NCBI RefSeq assembly: GCF_002575655.3
Contig: NC_053037.3
Coordinates: 568,580,880 to 568,644,879 of the forward strand
DNA: 64,000 nt
Source of the DNA: Aegilops tauschii subsp. strangulata
Lineage: Eukaryota > Streptophyta > Magnoliopsida > Poales > Poaceae
Direction: 5' to 3'
In this document: one piece after another, positions 11,651-21,700 of the stretch
Layout of the letters: each line of letters begins with the position of its first letter
Numbering within the stretch: the first letter of the stretch is position 1
Program-made: the position numbers and the translations under genes
Notes under the pieces: generated by a model
The model's database searches: none
The model's input: the letters and a program-made list of their open reading frames with translations, nothing else
Told to the model about the DNA's origin: nothing

Positions 11651-12832
11651 GGCGTGGCTTGCCGGGCTCCCCGGCAAGCCACCTTTTGTACAATCTTTGC
11701 TGGCAAGGCATGTAACCCTCGGTACAAAGCCAGGCGCAGACCCTGAGCATAAATAAATAAAGCGCTGGCGCCCTAAGTTATAGCATGCATGCTGGGTTAA
11801 GTCTCTCCCTCGGTTAGGGTTGATAGTGCTTAACAGTGACTAACCCCTAGCCTAGAGGTCGAGTGTGCATTTTTTCTGTTCTCTTTGGTTCGCAGGGCAC
11901 GCAGACACTTCTGCTGAGCCGCTTGGGAAAAAGAGAACAAACCGGCGCTCCGGCCCCGGCAGGCCAAGACTGCCGGGGGCTGAAGATACGAGGATCCAAC
12001 CATGGCAAGCCAAGGTTGCCGGGGGCTGCGGATTCAGATAAGTCTTTCATCCCCCTGTTATGTGTTTCCGTATAGAACTGGGATATGTGAAACCTCGTTT
12101 ATGTTCTTAAAACCATCATGCTCCCCCTTTCTTGTACCCAAGAGCTCGACCATCATGCCTCGTTTATAGAACTGTATTTGGTAGTAGTCACGGTGGCGAG
12201 GAGATGAACGAGGGGCCTAACTCTACTTCTCCCCTGTCTCCGCCAAGAGCGCGAGAATGGTCGACCGAAGTGGGGGAACGGCAAGGCCTGTTGCCGGGCG
12301 ACCATGTTTATCTGAAAAATAACAAGGATTCATCCTTGGCATGGGCCTCGCTCACGCACAAAGAACACGGCAAGCACCCTTTTCATTAAAAACATCCCAT
12401 ACCGATACAGTTCATACGAAATAAAAAACATGAGCAAGGGGATTACAAGTCTTAAAATTAACAAGTGCCCGCAGGCTTACAAACTAAAAAGAAATAAGGT
12501 GCCCGTAATCCCTTTCTTGTCCCTCTCCACAGAAGGTGGACCAAGACAGCAGGAGGGCAAAAAGAGCGCCTAGGCAAGGTACGAGGAGCAGAAGGCACCA
12601 AGAGAACATCTTGGTGCCGGGAAAGGAGCTGGAAGACAAGGCAGGAGGCCGGCAATACGCGACGAGGGCGTCGGTGCCCGTGTACTCCTATTTGACGGCC
12701 GCCACCCGCCTTCTTCGCCTTCTCCGGCCCTCCTACGCCAGCTGCCCAAGGAGATGATGGGGAGCACCCCGATGGAGACCTTGGCAAGGATGGCCCTTGG
12801 TAGGGCGCGTGGCCGAGGGAGGGGCGGCGCGG
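11651..12832. other. Non-coding 3' region of the Tat-like element
   Basis: Follows the integrase stop. No sense gene is seen. It contains several TTGCCGGGG/CCCCGGCAA motifs (near 11659, 11955, 12015 and 12290) and would form the 3' untranslated part of the antisense gene at 12833-13486. Confidence 0.5.
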
Positions 12833-13486
12833 TCAGTCGAAGTCAGAGTCGGCATCCTGCCGCTCGACTCCCTCGTCGCCGCTGTCGCTGTCCTCCTCGT
12901 CACTCCCGCTTGAGGAGGAATCTTCATCGTCGGAGGAGCTCTCCATGCAGCACTTCAGGCGAGTGCCAAGATCTCCGAAGACCTTGACGGAGAGCAGGCC
13001 GCCCTCCATTAACTTGAAGTAGAGGATGAGCCCCACCGTCAGGCTATGGATGCGAGCAAATGTCTTCCATCCGCGATGGAGATACATAAAATGAGGAGCC
13101 GGGAAGTCGACGTTGACCCGCGTGCCGCCGGTCCCGCAGCCCCTCATGTGCAATCTGAGGGTCTGGGACGGATCGAGCTCCATCTCTTGAGCAAAGGGTG
13201 TGGAGAGACGGAGACGACGACGCGGTGGCCGGTGCAGCCTGATGAAGAACTCGCGGGGCTGGTCCGCGACGTGGCCCTCCGTCGCGGGAGGCACCGCTGG
13301 CGGAGGCACGGCCATCACGCCACCTCGTCCCCCTCTCCCCCGACCGCCGTGGCGACCTCAGCCACGCCCCCTCCCCCTTCCTCTCGTGGCCGGCTTCGCC
13401 GCCGCGGGCTCGTGCGAAGGAGGGACGCATTGACGAGCAACGACCCTCACCGCCACCATCGAAGGCCCAGCACCTCCTCTCGCCAT
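12833..13486 (-). pseudogene. Antisense B3-domain-like protein inside the gypsy element, one premature stop
   Basis: On the minus strand an ATG at 13486 in good context (GCCATGGCG) opens a frame to a stop at 12833-12835, about 217 codons. One TGA (complement of 13358-13360) interrupts it; the next ATG in frame is at 13315. The N-terminus is rich in RG repeats (RGRGRG). Residues from about 75 resemble a plant B3 DNA-binding fold: FFIRL, then RLRLSTPFAQEM, then a VNVD strand, then the diagnostic HRGWKTFARIHSLTVG and ILYFKL, then LSVKVF. The tail is very acidic and Ser-rich (SSSDDEDSSSS, SDEEDSDSGDE). B3 proteins bind DNA in plant nuclei. A TATA box lies upstream at 13561-13569. The stop looks like CGA changed to TGA, a CpG transition. 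It is antisense to the retroelement pol, like known antisense accessory ORFs of Tat-lineage elements. The B3 assignment rests on pattern only. Confidence 0.6.
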
Positions 13487-13560
13487 GGCAGGTGGAAGAA
13501 AGGAGCAAAGGTGGAGGGGGATTGATGCTGGAGGGATGTGGGATGACGCCCCCTCCCCTT

Positions 13561-13569
13561 CTTATAAAG
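13561..13569 (-). promoter_or_regulatory. TATA box for the antisense gene
   Basis: The minus strand reads CTTTATAAG, flanked by GC-rich sequence, 75 bp upstream of the ATG at 13486. The spacing and orientation fit a promoter for the antisense B3-like gene. Confidence 0.5.
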
Positions 13570-15092
13570 GGGCGGGGTCGAGGCTCGGCCGCCCCACTCA
13601 GCCAATCCAGCCATCGGAGGCGCGGGGAATCAGGACTGACCCGCTGCCCCAATCAGCGACGGCCCGGTTTCCCGCCTCCACCGCCTGCCACTTGCATGGA
13701 GGACGCGTGGCGCGCGAGCAGGATCGAAAGGACGGGTGAGGCAACCATTCCCCGCCCCGTGATCGTGGGGCGTGGGCGCCTTGAAGACTGCGACCCGAAT
13801 CCACCCAGTAAATGAGCCGCGCCTCCACGCCTCCCTCTTTTTATGGGGAAGGCGTGAGCCGCCTCTTTACCACAATGTGACGCATGCATGTAGAAACCGC
13901 CCCACGCCTGACCCCCCACATCATGCACGACCCCCCATGTCATGCGCAGGTCCTGGTGAGCGCAGCGGACAAAAAATTACTGCGGTGAAATCCCGCCCCG
14001 ACTGCCCGCCCACCGTCTTGGTCCTGGCCCAACAACGTGTCGCGCTTATGTGTGGCCCAGGCCCTGGGGCTCGTGTTGGTGTACAGAAGTAGGGGCGCTC
14101 CTTTTTACCCCTTGTGCACGGACAGTCAGAGCCGTGCCCACGGCCACACTAAGCAGGGCAGGGGAGGGAAGTCGGAGATGAGCCAAAGGCGCAAGACGAC
14201 CAGAGGCAACGCCAAGACCAGAAACCACAAGACAGCAAAACGGCGAGGTGGACTCCCCCGGCTAGATCCTTGCCGGGGCGGCCTCCGCGGCCCCAACAAG
14301 AGCCTTGCCGGGGCAACTTGCCCAAACACCAACAGAGCGAGCCACCCTTGAGCCACGGGTTCTAACCCAACCGACTACACTGGGGCCAGGGCTCGGGAGG
14401 CACCTCCGTGGTGGCATGCAGATCTTTGTCAAGATCATAAACACACAAGATCAGATGAGGATCAGAAGACGACGACCCTCGGTGAAATCCTGGTGAAGGA
14501 AACCCCTAAGATCCCCGGCAAGGGTCTTGCCGGGGACAACTGCGACACCACGGCAAGACCCTTGCCGGGCCCCCCGGCAAGGCCCTTGCCGAGGGCGTCA
14601 GCGGGGCCACTACCAGGCCCGCACCAACCCAGACACCGCCGCCGTTCGCATGCAGCTGCCAGCCCAACCAACTGGGCAGGCACCTACATGCCAACATGCA
14701 GCTTCCAGGCCAAATCAGCAAGCACCTGCGTGCTGGCATGAAATTCTTCGTGAAGACCCTACCACCGAGCCACCTTTGCCCCGTAATGCCATGCGATAGG
14801 CTCACGCACTGTAGGCCTTTCCACCTCCTGTGTGCCACTGTGGCAACCCCTTTTCCCTATAAAAGGAGGCCCGAGGCGACCAGGAGAGGAATTCAGCCAC
14901 CGTAGCTAGTTTGAAAGCTCAAGAACACTCAATACATCCACCAAAGCAGGACTAGGGTTTTACGCATCCTCGCGGCCCGAACCCGGGTAAACGATCCATG
15001 TGTTTGCGGCTAAACCTGCTCTTCTCACTACCCCGCGCCAGCCGACCGTAGAAGGGATCCCAGTGAACCCATAGGTGTCGTTCCCACCGACA
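13570..15092 (+). repeat. Terminal part of the Tat-like element including its 3' LTR (start undefined)
   Basis: No gene is seen. The stretch is GC-rich, carries TTGCCGGGG/CCCCGGCAAG palindromic motifs (near 14269, 14303, 14514 and 14562), the TATA box at 14858, and ends with GTGTCGTTCCCACCGACA. I could not locate a polypurine tract with an adjoining TG start, so the LTR length is unknown. Confidence 0.45.
14858..14864 (+). promoter_or_regulatory. TATA box of the Tat-like element's 3' LTR
   Basis: TATAAAA within CCCTATAAAAGGAGGC, about 230 bp before the inferred LTR end at 15092. It supports plus-strand orientation of the element, with R and U5 downstream. Confidence 0.5.
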
Positions 15093-15814
15093 ACAAAATT
15101 CTGCATATTTCGGTGGGGTCTGAACTCTTTTAATCATGAAATTTCGAGTCACGTTAATTTTTTTAATTATACCAAAATAAAATTCAAAAAATTTTATCCA
15201 CAAAAATTGAATGAAATTTAAAATCTTGACTAGCAAGATGCCCGCACGTTGCATGGAAGATCAAGATGCATTTTTATGAGTAGTTTATCTTGTGGGAGAA
15301 AAGGATGAACGAGGGAAGGCCGTATCTGCAAATGTGGAGAGGAGTGCGGCTAAATTGTCATAGTTTCCTTCCTATCCATTAGATATAGATCAGACGGCCT
15401 GTATCGCAGGATGGCAGGCACACCATCATCACCAACTCTGCTTTTTATAAGAGTAGAGAAATCCATAAAAAGCGACATTTGAATGTAGTTGCCGGTTGGG
15501 TTTGGTTAAAAAATTTACAACCCATTTCTTACAACTTATAGCCCATTTTCTGGGGAATCCCATTTCTTACTACTTACATCCCTACTCGTCTTGAAAGATT
15601 TTTAGCCCAGCAGGGCTGAGAAAAGCAAGTAGGCCTCGCTTGGGTATTCTCCAAAAAAAAGAACTGGACTAGCCATTTTCGGAAAGAAAAAAGATATCAA
15701 CTGGGCTCGTCATGTGCTTAAATAAAAGCGCAAGCATGAGCTAGATGGGCCACAGCCCCCGCACAACTCGCACTTGAGCTCCATTTCTAAAACTAAAAAC
15801 AACTAGGCGAGCTG
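15093..15814. other. Host or older-repeat segment left of the copia element
   Basis: AT-rich, with no gene. Apart from the Helitron-like relic, nothing is recognised. It is contiguous with 26270 onward once the copia element and one AGCTG copy are removed. Confidence 0.5.
15230..15459 (-). mobile_element. Short Helitron-like non-autonomous relic
   Basis: Read on the minus strand, it starts TCTCTACTCTTATAAAAAGC and ends with a GC-rich hairpin followed by CATCTTGCTAG. A TC start and a hairpin plus CTAG end are the marks of plant Helitrons. The base after CTAG is T, as expected, but the base before TC is T rather than A. At 230 bp it has no coding capacity. Confidence 0.45.
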
Positions 15815-17548
15815 TGAAGGAAATATGCCCTAGAGGCAATAATAAAGTTATTATTTATTTCCTTATATCATGATAAATGTTTATTATTCATGCTAGAATT
15901 GTATTAACCAGAAACATAATACATGTGTGAATACATAGACAAACAAAGTGTCACTAGTATGCCTCTACTTGACCAGCTCGTTGATCAAAGATGGTTATGT
16001 TTCCTAGCCATAGACATGAGTTGTCATTTGATTAATGGGATCACATCATTAGGAGAATGATGTGATTGACTTGACCCATTCCGTTAGCTTAGCACTCGAT
16101 CGTTTAGTATGTTGCTATTGCTTTCTTCATGACTTATACATGTTCCTATAACTATGAGATTATGCAACTCCCGTTTACCGGAGGAACACTTTGTGTGCTA
16201 CCAAATGTCACAACGTAACTGGGTGATTATAAAGGTGCTCTACAGGTGTCTCCGAAGGTAATTGTTGGGTTGGCGTATTTCGAGATTAGGATTTGTCACT
16301 CCGATTGTCGGAGAGGTATCTCTGGGCCCTCTCGGTAATGCACATCACTTAAGCCTTGCAAGCATTGCAACTAATGAGTTTGTTACAGGATGATGTATTA
16401 TGGAACGAGTAAAGAGACTTGTCGGTAACGAGATTGAACTAGGTATTGAGATATCGACGATCGAATCTCGGGCAAGTAACATACCGATGACAAAGGGAAC
16501 AATGTATGTTGTTATGCGGTCTGACCGATAAAGATCTTCGTAGAATATGTGGGAGCCAATATGAGCATCCAGGTTCCGCTATTGGTTATTGACCGGAGAC
16601 GTGTCTCGGTCATGTCTACATAATTCTCGAACCCGTAGGGTCCGCACGCTTAAAGTTTCGATGCAGTTATATTATGAGTTTATATGTTTTGATGTACCGA
16701 AGGTTTTTCGGAGTCCCGGATGTGATCACGGACATGACGAGGAGTCTTGAAATGGTCGAGACATGAAGATTGATATATTGGAAGCCTATGTTTGGATATC
16801 GGAAGTGTTCCGGGTGAAATCGGAATTTTACCGGAGTACCGGGAGGTTACCGGAACCCCCTGGGGGCTTAATGGGCCATAGTGGGCCTTAGTGGAAGAGA
16901 GGAGAGGCGGCCAGGGCAGGGCCGCACACCCCTCCCACCTTAGTACGAATAGGACAAGGAGAGGGGTGGCGCTCCCCCATTTCCTTCCTCTCTCCCTCCT
17001 CTTTCCCCCTCCACTCCTAGTCCAACAAGGAAAAGGGAGGGAGTCCTACTCCCGGTGGGAGTAGGACTCCTCCTGGCGCGCCCCTTCCGGCCGGCCGCAC
17101 CTCTCCCCCTTGCTCCTTTATATACGGGGGCAGGGGGCACCCTAGAGACAACAATTGATTGTTTGATCTTTTAGCCGTGTGCGGTGCCCCCTCCACCATA
17201 GTCCACCTCGATAATACTGTAGCGGTGCTTAGGCGAAGCCCTGCGTCGGTAGAACATCATCATCGTCACCATGCCGTCGTGCTGACGAAACTCTCCCTCA
17301 ACACTCGGTTGGTTCGGAGTTCGAGGGACGTCATCAGGCTGAACGTGTGCTGAACTCGGAGGTGCCGTGCGTTCGGTACTTGATCGGTCGGATCGTGAAG
17401 ACGTACGACTACATCAACCGCGTTGTGCTAACGCTTCCGCTTTCGGTCTATGAGGGTACGTGGACAACACTCTCCCCTCTCGTTGCTATGCATCACCATG
17501 ATCTTGCGTGTGCGTAGGATTTTTTTTAAATTACTACGTTCCCCAACA
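15815..17548 (+). repeat. 5' LTR of the copia element
   Basis: Starts TGAAGGAAATATGCC and ends CGTTCCCCAACA; 1,734 bp. TATATA at 17119-17124 is the likely promoter, preceded by a perfect 13-bp-arm inverted repeat at 17041-17069. No gene is present. Confidence 0.95.
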
Positions 17549-17549
17549 G

Positions 17550-17562
17550 TGGCATCAGAGCC
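17550..17562 (+). other. Primer binding site (initiator tRNA-Met type)
   Basis: TGGCATCAGAGCC lies one base after the 5' LTR. It is close to TGGTATCAGAGC, the usual complement of the plant initiator tRNA-Met 3' end, with one change (T to C). Confidence 0.85.
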
Positions 17563-18783
17563 AGGTTTTATGCGTTGATGTTATATGCACGAGTAGAACA
17601 CAAGTGAGTTGTGGGCGATATAAGTCATACTGCTTACCAGCATGTCATACTTTGGTTCAGCGGTATTGTTGGATGAAGCGGCCCGGACCGACATTAGGTG
17701 TACGCTTACGTGAGACTGGTTCTTCCGACGTGCTTTGAACAGAGGTGGCTGGCGGGTGTCAGTTTCTCCAACTTTAGTTGAACCGAGTGTGGCTACGCCC
17801 GGTCCTTGCGAAGGTTAAAATAGCACCAACTTGACAAACTATCGTTGTGGTTTTGATGCCTAGGTGAGAACGGTTCTTGCTAAGCCCGTAGCAGCCACGT
17901 AAAACTTGCAACAACAAAGTAGAGGACGTCTAACTTGTTTTTGCAGGGCATGTTGTGATGTGATATGGTCATGACATGATGCTAAATTTTATTGTATGAG
18001 ATGATCATGTTTTGTAACCGAGTTATCGGCAACTGGCAGGAGCCATATGGTTGTCACTTTATTGTATGCAATGCAATCGCCCTCGAATGCTTTACTTTAT
18101 CACTAAGCGGTAGCGATACTCGTAGAAGCATAAGATTGACGAGACAACAACGATGCTACGATGGAGATCAAGTTGTCGCGCCGGTGACGATGGTGATCAT
18201 GACGGTGCTTCGGAGATGGAGATCACAAGCACAAGATAATGCTGGCCATATCATATCACTTATATTGATTGCATGTGATGTTTATCTTTTATGCATCTTA
18301 TCTTGCTTTGATTGACGGTAGCATTATAATATGACCCCTCACTAAATTATCAAAGTATAAGTGTTCTCCCTGAGTATGCACCATTGCGAAAGTTCTTCGT
18401 GCTGAGACACCACGTGATGATCGGGTGTGATAGGCTCTACGTTCAAATACAACGGGTGCAAAACAGTTGCACACGCGGAATACTCAGGTTAAGCTTGACG
18501 AGCCTAGCATATAACTGATATGGCCTCGGAACACGGAGACCGAAAGGTCGAGCGTGAATCATATAGTGGATATGATCAACATAGTGATGTTCACCGTTGA
18601 AAGTACTCCATCTCACATGATGATCGGACATGGTTTACTTGATATAGATCACGTGTTCACGTAGAGGATTAGAGGGATGTCTATCTAAGTGGGAGTTCTT
18701 AAGTAATATGATTAATTGAACTTAAACTTATCATGAACTTAGTACCTGATAGTATCTTGCTTGTCTATGTTGATTGTAGATAG
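17563..18783 (+). other. Untranslated leader of the copia element
   Basis: Between primer binding site and gag. No ORF of note. This long leader is where packaging and dimerisation signals lie in BARE-type elements; I see no specific motif. Confidence 0.6.
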
Positions 18784-21700
18784 ATGGCCCGTACTGTTGT
18801 TCTGTTGAATTTTAATCCGTTCCTTGAGAAAGCAAAGTTGAAAGATGATGGTAGCAATTACACGGACTGGGTCCATAACTTGAGGATTATCCTCATTGCT
18901 GCACAGAAAAATTACGTGCTAGAAGCACCGCTGGGTGCCAGACCTGCTGCAGGAGCAACACCAGATGTTATGAACGTCTGGCAGAGCAAAGCTGATGACT
19001 ACTCGATAGTTCAGTGTGCCATGCTTTGTGGCTTAAACCGGGTCTTCAACGACGTTTTGTACGTCATGGTGAAGGAAATATGCCCTAGAGGCAATAATAA
19101 AGTATTATTTATTTCCTTATATCATGATAAATGTTTATTATTCATGCTAGAATTGTATTAACCGGAAACATAATACATGTGTGAATACATAGACAAACAG
19201 TGTGTCACTAGTATGCCTCTACTTGACTAGCTCGTTAATCAAAGATGGTTATGTTTCCTAGCCATAGACATGAGTTGTCATTTGATTAACGAGATCACCT
19301 CATTAGGAGAATGACGTGATTGACTTGACCCATTCCGTTAGCTTAGCACCCGATCGTTTAGTATGTTGCTATTGCTTTCTTCATGACTTATACATGTTCC
19401 TATGACTATGAGATTATGCAACTCCCGTTTACCGGAGGAACACTTTGTGTGCTACCAAACGTCACAACGTAAATGGGTGATTATAAAGGTGCTCTACAGG
19501 TGTCTCCAAAGGTACTTGTTGGGTTGGCGTATTTCGCGATTAGGATTTGTCACTCCGATTGTCGGAGAGGTATCTCTGGGCCCACTCGATAATGCACATC
19601 ACTATAAGCCTTGCAAGCATTGTGCCTAATGAGTTAGTTGCGGGATGATGTATTACGGAACGAGTAAAGAGACTTGCCGGTAACGAGATTGAACTAGGTA
19701 TCGAGATACCGACAATCGAATCTCGGGCAAGTAACATACCGATGACAAAGGGAACAACGTATGTTGTTATGCGGTCTGACCGATAAAGATCTTCGTAGAA
19801 TATGTAGGAACCAATATGAGCATCCAGGTTCCGCTATTGGTTATTGACCGGAGAGGTGTCTCGGTCATGTCTACATAGTTCTCGAACCCGTAGGGTCCGC
19901 ACGCTTAACGTTACGATGACAGTTATATTATGAGTTTATATGTTTTGATGTACCGAAGGTTGTTCGGAGTCCCGGATGTGATCACGGACATGACGAGGAG
20001 TCTCGAAATGGTCGAGACATAAAGATTGATATATTGGGCGACTATATTCGGACACCGGAAGTGTTCCGGAGAAGTTTCGGATAAAACCGGAGTGCCGGAG
20101 GGGTTACCGGAACCCCCCGGGGAAGTATTGGGCCTTAGTGGGCCAGGAGGTGGCACGCCCCCTCCCATGAGGAGTCCTAATTGGACTAGGGGAGGGGGGC
20201 GCAGCCCCTCTTTCCCTCTCCCTCTCCCTCTCTTTCCTTCCCCCCTCTCTTCCTAGTTGGACTAGGAAAGGGGAGTCCTACTCCTACTAGGAGGAGGACT
20301 CCCCCCTCTCCTTCGCGCGCCCAAGGGCAGCCGGCCTCCCCATTGCTCCTTTATATACGGGGGTAGGGGGGCACCTCTACACACAATTGATATACGATAT
20401 TTTAGCCGTGTGCGGTGCCCCCCTCCACCATATTACACCTCGATAATATTGTTGCGGAGCTTAGGCGAAGCCCTGCGTCGGTAGAACATCATCATCGTCA
20501 CCACGCCGTCATGCTGACGAAACACTCCCTCAACACTCGGCTGGATCGGAGTTCGAGGGATGTCATCGAGTTGAACGTGTGCTGAACTCGGAGGTGCCGT
20601 GCGTTCGGTACTTGATCGGTCGGATCGTGAAGACGTACGACTACATCAACCGCGTTGTGATAACGCTTCCGCTTTCGGTCTACGAGGGTACGTGGACAAC
20701 ACTCTCCCCTCTCGTTGCTATGCATCACCATGATCTTGCGTGAGCGTAGGAATTTTTTTGAAATTACTACGTTTCCCAACACATGGAGCATATGAGATGT
20801 TCCAGGAGTTGAAGTTAATATTTCACGCAAATGCCCGGATTGAGAGATATGAAGTCTCCAATAAGTTCTACAACTGCAAGATGGAAGAGAATAGTTCTGT
20901 CAGTGAGCATATACTCAAAATTTCTGGGTATAACAATCACTTGATTCAACTAGGAGTTAATCTTCCGGATGATAGCGTCATTGACAGAATTCTTCAATCA
21001 CTGCCACCAAGCTACAAGAGCTTCGTGATGAACTATAACATGCAAGGGATGGATAAGACGATTCCCGAGCTCTTCGCAATGCTAAAGGCTGGGGAGGTAG
21101 AAATCAAAAAGGAGCATCAAGTGTTGATGGTCAATAAGCCACCAGTTTCAAGAAAAAGGGCAAAGGGAAGAAGAAGGGGAACTTCAAGAAGAACAACAAG
21201 CAAGTTGTTGTTCAGGAGAAGAAACCCAAGTCTGGACCTAAGCCTGAGACTGAGTGCTTCTACTACAAGCAGACTGGTCACTGGAAGCGGAACTGCCCCA
21301 AGTATTTGGCGGATAAGAAGGATGGCAAGGTGAACAAAGGTATATGTGATATACATGTTATTGATGTGTACCTTACTAATGCTCGCAGTAGCACCTGGGT
21401 ATTAGATACTGGTTCTGTTGCTAATATTTGCAACTCGAAACAGGGGCTATGGATTAAGCAAAGATTGGCTAAGGACGAGGTGACGATGCGCGTGGGAAAT
21501 GGTTCCAAAGTCGATGTGATCGCGGTCGGCACGCTACCTCTACATCTACCTCCGGGATTAGTTTTAGACCTAAATAATTGTTATTTGGTGCCAGCGTTAA
21601 GCATGAACATTATATCTGGATCTTGTTTGATGCGAGACGGTTATTCATTTAAATCAGAGAATAATGGTTGTTCTATTTATATGAGTAATATCTTTTATGG

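Larger units (their letters stand above)
9300..15092 (+). mobile_element. Tat/Ogre-like Ty3/gypsy retrotransposon, 3' portion, degraded
   Basis: Begins at the point where the previous element's LTR ends; its 5' half presumably lies left of the window. It contains the end of RT/RNase H, an additional plant-type RNase H, integrase, a long 3' region with an antisense ORF, and a terminal region with a TATA box at 14858. The 3' end is placed after ...CCCACCGACA at 15092 because sequence character changes there. The 3' LTR start was not identified. A short motif, TTGCCGG or its complement, recurs throughout. Confidence 0.75.

Noticed and set aside
13044..13652. Minus-strand ORF of 202 codons overlapping the B3-like gene
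   Set aside because: A different frame, low-complexity Arg/Pro/Ser; the B3-like frame has conserved hydrophobic spacing and a better start context.
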